Shown here: piece by piece, positions 49,516 to 60,808 of the stretch
Position numbering within the stretch: the first letter of the stretch is position 1
Layout of the letters: the number at the start of each line of letters is the position of its first letter
Assembly: GCF_030815145.1 (NCBI RefSeq)
Contig: NZ_JAUSWJ010000001.1
Coordinates: 2,170,001-2,234,000 of the forward strand
DNA: 64,000 nt
Source of the DNA: Kaistia geumhonensis
GTDB lineage: Bacteria > Pseudomonadota > Alphaproteobacteria > Rhizobiales > Kaistiaceae
Direction: 5' to 3'
Program-made: the position numbers and the translations under genes
The notes under the pieces: generated by a model
What the model saw: only the letters and a program-made list of their open reading frames with translations
What the model was told of the DNA's origin: nothing
Databases searched by the model: none

Positions 49516-50437
49516 CACGCGCCGGCGGACGTCCGCCGAGACGCGTCGTGGCCTCGGCGCCGGCCTTCACGCCTTCGGCGAGGCAGTGCTCCAGCCCGCC
49601 GCCACCGAGCCGGGCCGCGAGGAAGCCGGCGAGGAACGCATCGCCGGCGCCCGTGGTGTCGATGACCTCGACCGCGGGCGGAACGGCCTTCAGGAGAAGC
49701 TCCGAGGTTGCGACCTCCGCGCCGAGCGGGCCGCGCTTGACGGCCACCGTCTGGTAACGCTCGGTGAGGAAACGGGCCTGCTCGCGCGGCTCGGTGGAGC
49801 CGGACAGGAAGGCCGCCTCGTCGGCGTTCGGAAACAGGATCGAGGCATCGCGCGTCCAGCCGAGGAAATTGTCGCGGCCCACCTCCTCGAGGAAGCCGAC
49901 CGAGGACGGATCGACCGTCACCGCGATGCCGCGCGCCCGAGCCACCGCCATCAGCGACATCACCGCCGCGCGCGGGCCGGGCGCGACGAGCGCGTAGCCG
50001 GAGACATGCAGGAGATCGAGCCCGGCGAGCAGGGAAACGGGCAGGTCGTCGTTGGAAAGCGAGTCGTTCGCGCCGCGATCGGTCAGGAACGAGCGCTCGC
50101 CGCCGTCCGAGATGATCGCGACCAGCATGCCGGTCTCGCGTTCCGCGTCGATGCCGAGGCGCGGCGTGACGCCGGCGGCGGCGAGCGCCCGCGCCTGCTC
50201 CGCGGCGTCGCGGCGGCCGACCTTGCCGGCGAGCGCGACGGGCACGCCGCGATGGGCGAGCCAGGCCGCCTGGTTGCAGGCCGAGCCGCCGGGCAGGACA
50301 CCGATCTTCGCCCGCCGGTCGGAGCCGGGAATGATCGGTCCTTCCGGGCGGACCAGGATATCGGTCATCACGTCGCCGACGACGAGAACGCGCGGCGGCG
50401 GCAGCAGGGGCAGGGCATCTGTCTTGGAAGAGGTCAT
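49493..50437 (-). CDS. PfkB family carbohydrate kinase
   Basis: Ribokinase-type sugar or nucleoside kinase of 314 residues. The N-terminal part has VLVVGDVMTDILVRP and the substrate loop PGGSACNQAAWLA. The C-terminal signature DTTGAGDAFLAGFLA near residue 255 contains the catalytic aspartate and anion hole. Facing a nucleoside hydrolase, it could phosphorylate released ribose or a nucleoside. It overlaps the convergent upstream gene by 23 bp at the 3' end. The ATG at 50437 is followed by a short, proline-rich leader that may not be essential. Confidence 0.9.
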   Translation of the reverse strand: MTSSKTDALPLLPPPRVLVVGDVMTDILVRPEGPIIPGSDRRAKIGVLPGGSACNQAAWLAHRGVPVALAGKVGRRDAAEQARALAAAGVTPRLGIDAERETGMLVAIISDGGERSFLTDRGANDSLSNDDLPVSLLAGLDLLHVSGYALVAPGPRAAVMSLMAVARARGIAVTVDPSSVGFLEEVGRDNFLGWTRDASILFPNADEAAFLSGSTEPREQARFLTERYQTVAVKRGPLGAEVATSELLLKAVPPAVEVIDTTGAGDAFLAGFLAARLGGGGLEHCLAEGVKAGAEATTRLGGRPPARVSSETAS

Positions 50438-50574
50438 CGGGCCGCCGAATCGTGAAGGGGTCTTGCTTCCGCCCTTCTATAATGCGAATCGCGGCCGACA
50501 CATGGGCCGTCATGCCCGCCCCGCGACAGTGCCGGCGCCATGGCCGCCATACTGCCGAGCCTTGAGGATCCGCG

Positions 50575-52626
50575 ATGACTGCCGAGAACCCGCTTCTCAC
50601 CGCCTGGACGACGCCCTTCGGCATGCCGCCCTTCGCTGCGATCAGGCCCGAGCATTATCGCCCGGCCTTCGAGACGGCGATCGCGGAGCACCAGCGCGAG
50701 ATCGCGGCGATCGCCGACAACCCGGAGCCGCCGACCTTCGCCAACACGATCGAGGCGATGGAGCGCGCCGGGCGCCTGCTCGACCGGGTTGCCTCCGTCT
50801 TCTTCAACCTGACGGGCGCTCACACCAGCGATGATCTCGAGGCGATCGAGCTCGAGGTGGCGCCGCTGCTCTCGCGGCATCGCAGCGCCATCTATCTCAA
50901 CGAGAAGCTGTTCCTACGCATCGACGCCATCGTCGAGGCCGCGCCGAAGGACCTCGACGCCGAGCAGGCGCGGGTCCTCGAGCGCTACCATACCGGCTTC
51001 CGCCGCTCGGGCGCCGGACTTCCGGCCGAGGTGAAGAAGCGGCTCGCCGCCATCTCGGAGCGTCTCGCGACGCTCGGCACCAATTTCGGACAGAACGTGC
51101 TCGCCGATGAGAAGGGCTGGTCGCTGGTGCTCGAAGGCGAGGACGACCTCGCCGGCCTGCCCGATTTCCTCGTCGCCTCGGCGGCGCAGGCGGCGCGCGA
51201 CCGCGGGCTTGCCGAGGGCAAGCATGTCATTACGCTGTCGCGCTCCTCGATCGAGCCATTCCTCCAGTTTTCGGCCCGCCGCGACCTGCGGGAGAAGGCC
51301 TTCCTTGCCTGGACCGCCCGCGGCGAGGCCGGCAAGACCGACAATCGCGGCATCATCGCCGAGACGATCGCGCTGCGCAGCGAGCAGGCGACGCTGCTCG
51401 GTTATGAGAGCTTCGCTCATTTCCGGCTCGACGATTCCATGGCGAAGACGCCGGAAGCGGCGATGGGCCTCCTCACCTCGGTCTGGGAACCGGCCCGCAG
51501 CCGCGCCATCGAGGAGCGCGACGCGCTCCAGGCGCTGGTGCGCGAGGAGGGCGGCAATTTCGAGCTCGCCGCCTGGGACTGGCGCTATTATTCCGAGCGC
51601 CGCCGCAAGGCCGAGTTCGATCTCGACGAGGCGCTGCTGAAGCCCTACCTGCAACTGGACAAGGTGATCGAGGCTGCCTTCGACACCGCCTCCCGCCTGT
51701 TCGGCCTGCGCTTCACGGAACGCACCGACATTCCCGCCTATCATCCCGACGTGCGCGTGTTCGAAGTCACCGACGAGAGCGGCGCCCCGGTCGGTCTCTT
51801 CCTCGGTGACTATTTCGCCCGTTCCTCGAAGCGCAGCGGCGCCTGGATGAGCGATTATCGCGGCCAGGAGAAGCTGGTCGCCGATATCCGGCCGATCATC
51901 GTCAATGTCATGAATTTCGCGAAGGGCGCCGACGGCGCGCCCACCCTGCTCTCCTATGACGACGCCAGGACGCTGTTCCACGAGTTCGGCCATGGGCTGC
52001 ACGGCCTGCTCTCCGACGTCACCTATCCCTCGATCGCCGGCACCAATGTCGCGCGCGACTTCGTCGAGTTCCCGTCCCAGCTCTACGAGCACTGGTTCGA
52101 ACGTCCCGAGATCCTCTCGCGCTTCGCGGTGCATTACCGCACGGGAGAGCCGATGCCGGATGCGCTGATCGGCCGTCTCAAGGCGAGCCGCAGCTTCAAC
52201 CAGGGCTTCGCCACGGTGGAATACGTCGCCTCGGCGCTGGTGGACATGAAGCTCCACCTGCTGAAGGAGGCGAAGAGCCTCGACGCGACGGCCTTCGAGA
52301 AGGCCGTGCTCGACGAGATCGGCATGCCTCAGGCCATGGTGATGCGCCACCGCACGCCCCACTTCCAGCACGTCTTCGCGGGCGACGGCTATTCCTCGGC
52401 CTATTACAGCTATCTCTGGTCCGAGACGCTCGACGCCGACGGGTTTCGCGCCTTCGAGGAAGCAGGCGACATCTTCGCGCCCGAGCCGGCGCGCAAGCTC
52501 AAGGACTTCGTCTATGCCGCCGGCAACCGCCGCACGCCGGACGAGGCCTATCGCGCCTTCCGCGGCCGCGACCCCGACCCCTCGGCGCTTCTGGAGAAGC
52601 GCGGCCTCATGGACACCGCCGTCTGA
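50575..52626 (+). CDS. M3 family metallopeptidase (oligopeptidase A / Dcp type)
   Basis: Zinc oligopeptidase of 683 residues that degrades short peptides. The zinc motif HEFGHGLHGLLSD lies near residue 468, with the downstream metal ligand region FVEFPSQLYEHW. The N-terminus NPLLTAWTTPFGMPPFAAI and the C-terminal GRDPDPSALLEKRGL are typical of the Dcp/PrlC group. No signal peptide is visible, so a cytoplasmic enzyme is expected. GAGGATCCGCG precedes the ATG. Confidence 0.94.
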   Translation: MTAENPLLTAWTTPFGMPPFAAIRPEHYRPAFETAIAEHQREIAAIADNPEPPTFANTIEAMERAGRLLDRVASVFFNLTGAHTSDDLEAIELEVAPLLSRHRSAIYLNEKLFLRIDAIVEAAPKDLDAEQARVLERYHTGFRRSGAGLPAEVKKRLAAISERLATLGTNFGQNVLADEKGWSLVLEGEDDLAGLPDFLVASAAQAARDRGLAEGKHVITLSRSSIEPFLQFSARRDLREKAFLAWTARGEAGKTDNRGIIAETIALRSEQATLLGYESFAHFRLDDSMAKTPEAAMGLLTSVWEPARSRAIEERDALQALVREEGGNFELAAWDWRYYSERRRKAEFDLDEALLKPYLQLDKVIEAAFDTASRLFGLRFTERTDIPAYHPDVRVFEVTDESGAPVGLFLGDYFARSSKRSGAWMSDYRGQEKLVADIRPIIVNVMNFAKGADGAPTLLSYDDARTLFHEFGHGLHGLLSDVTYPSIAGTNVARDFVEFPSQLYEHWFERPEILSRFAVHYRTGEPMPDALIGRLKASRSFNQGFATVEYVASALVDMKLHLLKEAKSLDATAFEKAVLDEIGMPQAMVMRHRTPHFQHVFAGDGYSSAYYSYLWSETLDADGFRAFEEAGDIFAPEPARKLKDFVYAAGNRRTPDEAYRAFRGRDPDPSALLEKRGLMDTAV

Positions 52627-52655
52627 GCGGTTCCGTCAAATTCTGGAGACATGAC

Positions 52656-52856
52656 ATGACCACCGACAAGCCCGCCGTCACCAAGGCCGATCTCTCGGCG
52701 ATGGAACTCAAGATGCTCGCCCGCGTCTCGCGCCCTGGTCCCTATGTCGGCCTCGACGGCAAGGCTGTCCAGCGTCTCATCGAGCTCGGCCTCGTCCGCG
52801 GCCGCGTCAACACCTACGCGCTGACGGAGGAGGGTTTTGCGGTCCTGAAGGAATAG
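52656..52856 (+). CDS. Small conserved-looking protein, winged-helix-like
   Basis: 66 residues, 29 bp downstream of the peptidase with GGAGACAT before the ATG, so it is probably co-transcribed. The sequence (KAVQRLIELGLVRGRVNTYA followed by LTEEGFAVL) looks like the recognition helix and wing of a small winged-helix domain. No family is recognised. A terminator follows 8 bp after the stop. Real gene by ribosome-binding site, codon usage and position; function unknown. Confidence 0.7.
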   Translation: MTTDKPAVTKADLSAMELKMLARVSRPGPYVGLDGKAVQRLIELGLVRGRVNTYALTEEGFAVLKE

Positions 52857-52864
52857 CGCGAAGG

Positions 52865-52886
52865 AAGGGGCCGGTCCGGCCCCTTT
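52865..52886. terminator. Bidirectional terminator between small gene and gyrB
   Basis: AAGGGGCCGG (52865-52874) pairs with CCGGCCCCTT (52876-52885), with a tight loop and T or A runs on both sides. It lies in the 40-bp gap between the convergent 52856 and 52897 stops and can serve both transcripts. Confidence 0.75.
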
Positions 52887-52896
52887 CCAGCCGTCT

Positions 52897-56191
<3,295 letters not shown>

Positions 56192-56207
56192 GCTCTGTTG
56201 ACAGAGT
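56192..56207 (+). repeat. Left terminal inverted repeat of the insertion
   Basis: GCTCTGTTGACAGAGT directly after the left CTAG. It matches the right end at 14 of 16 bases. The following 120 bp, up to the tetR stop, contain no recognisable gene or transposase start. Confidence 0.75.
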
Positions 56208-56329
56208 TTTGTCACGTCTCCCTGCGGACGCTTTGCCGAAACTCCTGCCGCTGGCCTTTGACCGCTCGTGGAGTGTCAAGATTGCCCGAAATCCTGCCGC
56301 TCCGCGTTGTGTTGATATCTCCGCTAATC

Positions 56330-56953
56330 CTAGACAAGCCGACCTTCATTTTGCGGTGAAACGTCGGTTGAGCCCTCGTAGCTAGGGGTGTCGTTTTCGA
56401 TCACCAATCGTCCCCGGAGTTGGTCGATAGCCCGTTGGAAAACCGCTGGATCGTCCAGTGCCCGAGAAAGAATTATTGCTCCTTGGATAGCGAGAACTGC
56501 CTCTTCCGCGAGGAGGCGCGATTGATCGGCTTCACGGCCCTGCCGAATAAGCGCTGACTGCAATGCGTCCACCCAAGCTACGAAATAACCTCGGATGGCT
56601 TGCGCGAAGAGGTCACGCGTATTGGCCACTGCCAGGGCACCGACGAGGCACACGCGCCTGCCGGACCGAAAATACTGGTCCGTCGAAGCGAGCATTGCAC
56701 GGATGGCACCGTTGACATCGCTCTCGTTGCGCAACGGGGAATAGACGGCATCCTCGAACCATTGGCCGATTTCGTCGAGGACAGCCCGCACCATCTCTTC
56801 CTTTCCGTTCGGGAAGAAGTGGTAGAGGCTGCCCTTGCCGAGACCGGTAGCCTTGCCGATCAAGGCAAGGCTTGCGCCTTCGTAGCCATGTTCGCGGAAA
56901 ACTTCGGCCAACGGGGCTATGGCGTCGGCCCTTTCAGCGACCATGCGGGCCAT
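56330..56953 (-). CDS. TetR family regulator carried by the insertion
   Basis: 207-residue regulator. The helix-turn-helix reads REHGYEGASLALIGKATGLG then KGSLYHFFPNGKEEM at about residues 18-52, followed by a TetR C-terminal domain. It starts 2 bp after the stop of the DUF1348-like gene, so the two form an operon read toward the left. Two identical palindromes at 57449-57481 in front of that operon are its probable operators. Codon use and G+C are visibly lower than in neighbouring genes, in keeping with horizontal arrival. An ATG at 56944 is an alternative start. Confidence 0.88.
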   Translation of the reverse strand: MARMVAERADAIAPLAEVFREHGYEGASLALIGKATGLGKGSLYHFFPNGKEEMVRAVLDEIGQWFEDAVYSPLRNESDVNGAIRAMLASTDQYFRSGRRVCLVGALAVANTRDLFAQAIRGYFVAWVDALQSALIRQGREADQSRLLAEEAVLAIQGAIILSRALDDPAVFQRAIDQLRGRLVIENDTPSYEGSTDVSPQNEGRLV

Positions 56954-56955
56954 GA

Positions 56956-57419
56956 CTAGAGGCCCAGATCGCTGAGGCTGGCGTGATCATCCGGCCGACG
57001 GCCAAGCGGCCAGTGGAACAGACGATCGCTTTCAGCAATCGGCATTTCATTGATGCTCGCGTGTCTGTGCGCCATCAGACCGTCCTCTGCGAATTCCCAG
57101 TTCTCGTTACCATATGCGCGGTACCAGCGGCCGCCATCGTCGCGATATTCATACGCGTAGCGTACCGCGATGCGGTTACCGGTGAACGCCCATAGCTCCT
57201 TTATGAGGCGGTATTCGTGCTCCTTGTTCCACTTACGTGTCAGAAATGCCTGAGCTTCTTCGCGATTGCTCGCGAACTCGACGCGGTTCCGCCAGCGGGT
57301 GTCGAGCGTATAGGCCAGAGCAACTTTCGCCGCGTCTCTGGTGTTCCAGCCGTCCTCCGCCAACCGAACCTTTTCGATGGCGCTCTCGCGGGTGAAGGGG
57401 GGAGTGGGGGACGTGACAT
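56956..57419 (-). pseudogene. DUF1348 / nuclear transport factor 2-like protein, frameshifted near the N-terminus
   Basis: The body ([20 protein letters not shown] to [18 protein letters not shown]) is a typical DUF1348 protein of the SnoaL/NTF2 fold, about 150 residues. The normal N-terminus MSRPPLPP is encoded from the ATG at 57419, but the continuing [12 protein letters not shown] is in another frame. One base is missing in a run of six C (57397-57402, G on the plus strand). Without correction, translation could begin only at a poor TTG at 57363, losing about 20 residues. It may be a true mutation, a phase-variable tract or a sequencing error. Confidence 0.75.
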
Positions 57420-57448
57420 CTCTAGTTCCCAGTTGAATTGATGAAAGT

Positions 57449-57481
57449 GTACCGATCGGTAATTTGTTTACCGATCGGTAC
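57449..57481. promoter_or_regulatory. Double TetR operator
   Basis: Two perfect TACCGATCGGTA palindromes at 57450-57461 and 57469-57480, 19 bp centre to centre, together forming a larger inverted repeat of 14-bp arms around TTTGT. They lie 30-60 bp upstream of the DUF1348-like start, the expected promoter position, so the cargo TetR protein probably represses its own operon. Confidence 0.8.
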
Positions 57482-57739
57482 AGTTACCCAGGAGCCTGTG
57501 GTTGTCAATCGGCATTTCCGTCTGGCTGCTCGAGATCGATTGGGAGCGGCGCGTTGTAGACTCGTTGGCGCCGCTACCGATCAGATCGGAGCGTGCTCAC
57601 TCTGGTGCGATCGCGAGGGAGGCCGTACGCAACAGGGTATTTTCTAGAAGACGGATTAAATCCGGCCCAAGTCCTGCTACCCAAGCTGCTTCCCAAATCA
57701 GCGGAAGCGTGATTCAAAACTACCTCTTGGGAAGCGGTT
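57482..57739. other. Non-coding stretch between operator and transposase fragment
   Basis: No gene is supported in this 258-bp stretch. It contains a 9-bp inverted repeat, GCTTCCCAA (57688-57696) and TTGGGAAGC (57727-57735), just before the readable transposase fragment. This could be the junction, or an end of another element, where the transposase 5' part was replaced. Confidence 0.4.
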
Positions 57740-58141
57740 TTTGGCTCGCGGCGAGCCAACGGTCAGGGACGCCCTCTTGGCTTCGTCCTGGCAGGCGGGG
57801 AGGATTCGGACCACAACGCCGTTCCCGACCGGCTGGCGATACCAGTCGGCAAGCCGAGACTGTTCCTTGCCGACAAGGGCTACGATGGTGATTTCCTGCG
57901 CGAGGAACTCCTGACCCATGGAATCAGCCCAGTCATTCCGCCGAAGGCCAACCGGAAGAAGCCGCCTGTCTGCGACATCCGGGTTTACACGGACAGAAAC
58001 CGCATCGAGCGGTTGTTCAATCGCCTCAAGCAATTCAGTCGCGTTGCGACCCGATACGACAAGACACGAACATCCTTCTCAGCATTCCTTGCCCTGGCCG
58101 CCGCAAAGATATGGCTGCCATACTTTGTCAACAGTGCCTAG
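57740..58141 (+). pseudogene. IS5-family transposase, 3' fragment
   Basis: About 133 codons of the C-terminal DDE transposase domain. Readable blocks are GRPLGFVLAGGEDSDHNAVP, LFLADKGYDGDFLREEL with a catalytic-region aspartate, SPVIPPKANRKK, DRNRIERLFNRLKQF with the glutamate, RYDKTRTSFSAFLALAAAKI and the end LPYFVNSA. The stop TAG is formed by the flanking CTAG target. The N-terminal half, with the first catalytic aspartate and the start codon, is absent, so no functional transposase can be made. Confidence 0.85.
58122..58137 (-). repeat. Right terminal inverted repeat of the insertion
   Basis: ACTTTGTCAACAGTGC on the plus strand, within the last codons of the transposase fragment and directly before CTAG. 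Its reverse complement matches the left end at 14 of 16 bases. Confidence 0.75.
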
Positions 58142-59082
58142 TTCGGCTCGGGCGGTTGGTGGCGCTGCTTGGGGGTCTTGAGGCCGGACCAGCTGGCGTT
58201 GATCTCGGCGCCGACCAGAACGACCAGCGCCGTGAACCACAACCAGAGCAGAAGGATCACCGGTCCGCCGAGCGAGCCATAGGTCGCGTCATAGACGGCG
58301 ATGCGCGTAACGTAGAACGAGAACAGCGAGCAGCCCGGCAACCAGATCAGCGTCGCGGCGATGGCGCCCGGCATCATACGGCGCGCCCGTCGCCACGGCC
58401 CGCCCGGCTTCCTGTGCGGCACGACGAAATAGACCGCGGAGATCGACAGGAAGGCGATCAGCGCCAGGATCGGCCAGCGGATGAGCAGCAGCGTCGCGGT
58501 GTTGGCGTTCGGGGCGTGGAGCAGCGACAACGCGACCGGAACGGCCGCGATCACCGAAAGCGTCAGCACGGCGAATATGACGGCGCCAATCGTCAGGACG
58601 AGCGAGATGCCGACCGATACGAAGATGTTTCGGTCGTCGCGCACCTCATAGGCGAAATTGACGCCACTCATGAGGGCGGCGACACCGGCGCGCGCCGACC
58701 AGAGCGCGATCGCGGTCGCGACGACGAGGCCGGTATTCAGCTGCGCCGGCCCCTTCTTCGCAAGGCCCGTGAGGAAATCGAGCACGATCGGCCGTGCCTC
58801 GTCGGGCAGAATCGACGCGATCTGCGCCGCGTGCCTGGTCACGTTGGAGAGGTCGAACAGCAGGCCGTAGAGCGAAATGAAGATCGCGAGCGCGGGAAAA
58901 ACGGCAAGGAAGCTGTAGAACGCGACACCGGCCGCAATGAGCGCATCGTCATGGGCGACGAAACGGACGAAGACGTTGGAGAGAAGCTTCCAGCCCGTGA
59001 TGTGCCAGGGCCGCGGCGAATTCGTCGCCGCGGTCTCGCTGCGCGACGTCCGCGCCTCTGCCACATCAGCCCGCATCGCCAT
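58138..59082 (-). CDS. YihY/UPF0761 family inner-membrane protein
   Basis: Polytopic membrane protein of 314 residues with about six hydrophobic segments, of the family once misnamed ribonuclease BN. The typical opening of the domain, DDALIAAGVAFYSFLAVFPAL, lies near residue 45. YEVRDDRNIF and GPVILLLWLWFTALVVLVGAEINA follow. The C-terminal tail is short and polar. Its TAG stop is contributed by the CTAG at the right edge of the insertion. It is convergent with dedA, which ended at the same tetranucleotide before the insertion. Function of the family is unknown. Confidence 0.9.
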   Translation of the reverse strand: MAMRADVAEARTSRSETAATNSPRPWHITGWKLLSNVFVRFVAHDDALIAAGVAFYSFLAVFPALAIFISLYGLLFDLSNVTRHAAQIASILPDEARPIVLDFLTGLAKKGPAQLNTGLVVATAIALWSARAGVAALMSGVNFAYEVRDDRNIFVSVGISLVLTIGAVIFAVLTLSVIAAVPVALSLLHAPNANTATLLLIRWPILALIAFLSISAVYFVVPHRKPGGPWRRARRMMPGAIAATLIWLPGCSLFSFYVTRIAVYDATYGSLGGPVILLLWLWFTALVVLVGAEINASWSGLKTPKQRHQPPEPN

Positions 59083-59155
59083 TCAGTCAGTTCCTCGTGC
59101 CGAGCCGCACCATGCTAGCAGAAACCCGGCATGGCTTGGCAAACCGGCGCGCGGC

Positions 59156-59485
59156 TCATCGCCGCGTGAACGCCGCTGCGGCGAGGGCGGACGCGAGCGC
59201 CGCGGTCGCGGCGATCAGCGCCACGGCCACGATTGGCCGCTCCATGCCGCGCTCGACGAGGGCGCCGGCGATCGCCGAGCCCTTGCGCTCGGCCTTGCGG
59301 GCACGCGCCTCGGCCTCGTCAGCCAGGTCGTGGAAGACATTCCGGACGGTCTCGCGCTGGTCGCGCACCGCGCGGGCCGCTTCCGAGGTCGCGGCGCGGG
59401 CCGCGCGCCGGGCCTGCGAGCTCATGGCGCTTGCCGTGGCGGAGATCCGGGCCGCCGCCTGTTCGATATCGTCCTGCCGGGACAT
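59156..59485 (-). CDS. Small membrane-anchored protein (ElaB/DUF883-like pattern)
   Basis: 109 residues. The first 75 are highly helical and charged (ISATASAMSSQARRAARAAT...), probably a coiled coil. The C-terminus has a single hydrophobic segment, IVAVALIAATAALASALAAA, ending TRR. This layout, with a long amphipathic helix and a C-terminal membrane anchor, resembles the ElaB/YqjD ribosome- or membrane-associated proteins, though sequence identity to them cannot be claimed. It lies 73 bp upstream of yihY in the same direction. Confidence 0.65.
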   Translation of the reverse strand: MSRQDDIEQAAARISATASAMSSQARRAARAATSEAARAVRDQRETVRNVFHDLADEAEARARKAERKGSAIAGALVERGMERPIVAVALIAATAALASALAAAAFTRR

Positions 59486-59560
59486 GACGCACCCCTTCCT
59501 GCATGGTGAAGACCGCCGTCAACGCATGGGCGCCGCGAAGGTTCATCGACGGGCCAGGCT

Positions 59561-60592
59561 TCATCGGGGCGGCGGATCACTCTCTCCGGGCACGAGTTCG
59601 ATCGGCCAGACCTCCTGCACGAGCCCAACCGGATGGCTGTCGCGATAGGCGGGCATCGTCGCGAGCAGGCCCTCCGCGAGACGCCGGCCCAGGTCGAAAA
59701 GCGAAATCCGAAAACACGTGAGAGTTGGCGAGAGAAACCCGGTCAGCTGCGACTGGCGGAGCCCGATCACCGCCATGTCGCGACCGGGCATCAGACCGGC
59801 CTCGTGCAGGCGCCGATAGACGCCAATGGCCATGTTCTCGTTGACGAGCACCACGGCGGTCGGCCGCGGCTCGAGGGCGAGCAACGCATCGGCGCTGCGA
59901 TAACCGCCTTCCTCGTCGGTCTGCTCGGCGCGCACGAGCAGCTGCGGATCGTAGGCGATGCCGTTCGCCGCGAGGGCCGCGCGATAGGCGTCGGCAAAGA
60001 TGTAGCCGAGATTGATTTCGGAACCGGGATTGACCAGCCCGATGCGCCGATGTCCCCGCGCGACGAGCCGGTTCACGGCCTGCGTCGCGACGCCCTCGAA
60101 ATCGAGATCGATCCAGGGATGGCTGCCTCCCGAGAGGCTGCGCCCGAGCGCGATGAACGGAATCTCGCGCTCGATCAGGAAATCGATGCGAGGATCGTGC
60201 CGCTGGATGGCCGAGATGAACAGCGCATCGACGAAGCGGCGGGCGACGACACGGCGAACATGGTCATAGGGATCGTCGCCCGACGGACAGAGCAGCACCA
60301 CGAGATCGAGATGATGCGGGGCGAAGACTTTCTGCACCCCGTCATAGACGCTCGTGAAGAAGGTGTCGCCGTGATTGCTCATCTCGCTGTTGGTCTCGAC
60401 CATGAAGCCGATGGCGTTGGTCGTGCCCTGGCGAAGGCTGCGGCCCGACTGGTTCGGCACATAGCCGAGTTCAGCCGCTGCCTCGAGCACGCGCTTCCGC
60501 GTCTCGGCATTGACGTCCGAACGGCCGTTCAGCGCCCGCGAGACCGTGCCGATGGAGATGTTCAGATGGCTGGCAAGTTCGCGAATGCTCAC
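59561..60592 (-). CDS. LacI family transcriptional regulator
   Basis: Repressor of 343 residues. The helix-turn-helix SIRELASHLNISIGTVSRAL lies at residues 2-21 and the hinge-region pattern GRSDVNAETRKRVLEAAAEL follows. The sensor domain has IDLDFEGVATQAVNRLVARG and VLVNENMAIGVYRRL. I chose the GTG at 60592, which begins just before the HTH, gives the usual LacI length and has GGAG seven bases upstream. It is divergent from the oxidoreductase operon at 60809, with two operators in the spacer. Confidence 0.93.
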   Translation of the reverse strand: MSIRELASHLNISIGTVSRALNGRSDVNAETRKRVLEAAAELGYVPNQSGRSLRQGTTNAIGFMVETNSEMSNHGDTFFTSVYDGVQKVFAPHHLDLVVLLCPSGDDPYDHVRRVVARRFVDALFISAIQRHDPRIDFLIEREIPFIALGRSLSGGSHPWIDLDFEGVATQAVNRLVARGHRRIGLVNPGSEINLGYIFADAYRAALAANGIAYDPQLLVRAEQTDEEGGYRSADALLALEPRPTAVVLVNENMAIGVYRRLHEAGLMPGRDMAVIGLRQSQLTGFLSPTLTCFRISLFDLGRRLAEGLLATMPAYRDSHPVGLVQEVWPIELVPGESDPPPR

Positions 60593-60727
60593 GCGGCTCC
60601 GACTCCTTCCTCGATCCTGCCGCGTTTGGCGGCCGTCTGCCGCCCTCCTCCCGAGGTAGCGGCAAAGGCTTCGCCATTGGTCCGCCACATCGGCTCTCTT
60701 GACAAGAGGTGAGTGCTGAGGTGTGAT

Positions 60728-60741
60728 CGTAAACGTTTACG
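60728..60741. promoter_or_regulatory. LacI-type operator 1
   Basis: Perfect 14-bp palindrome CGTAAACGTTTACG, with the central CG and A/T-rich arms typical of LacI-family sites. It lies in the 216-bp divergent spacer, 68 bp before the oxidoreductase start. Confidence 0.8.
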
Positions 60742-60755
60742 ACATCGATGCAGCG

Positions 60756-60775
60756 CACCGAAAACGTTTGCGGTG
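60756..60775. promoter_or_regulatory. LacI-type operator 2
   Basis: CACCGaAAACGTTTgCGGTG, a 20-bp palindrome with a single mismatched pair and the same AAACGTTT core as operator 1. The two centres are 31 bp apart, about three helical turns, so two repressor dimers would face the same side of the DNA. Confidence 0.75.
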
Positions 60776-60808
60776 CAGCAATTAATGTCGAGGGGAGGAG
60801 AATCTGGA

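Noticed and set aside
57688-57735. Nine-base inverted repeat considered as an integron attC site or the end of another IS
   Set aside because: It lacks the conserved attC core sites, and no second matching end or target duplication was found. Recorded only as part of the non-coding stretch.
57502-57891. Open frame on the plus strand overlapping the transposase fragment
   Set aside because: It runs out of frame with the recognisable transposase sequence and shows no protein-like pattern.
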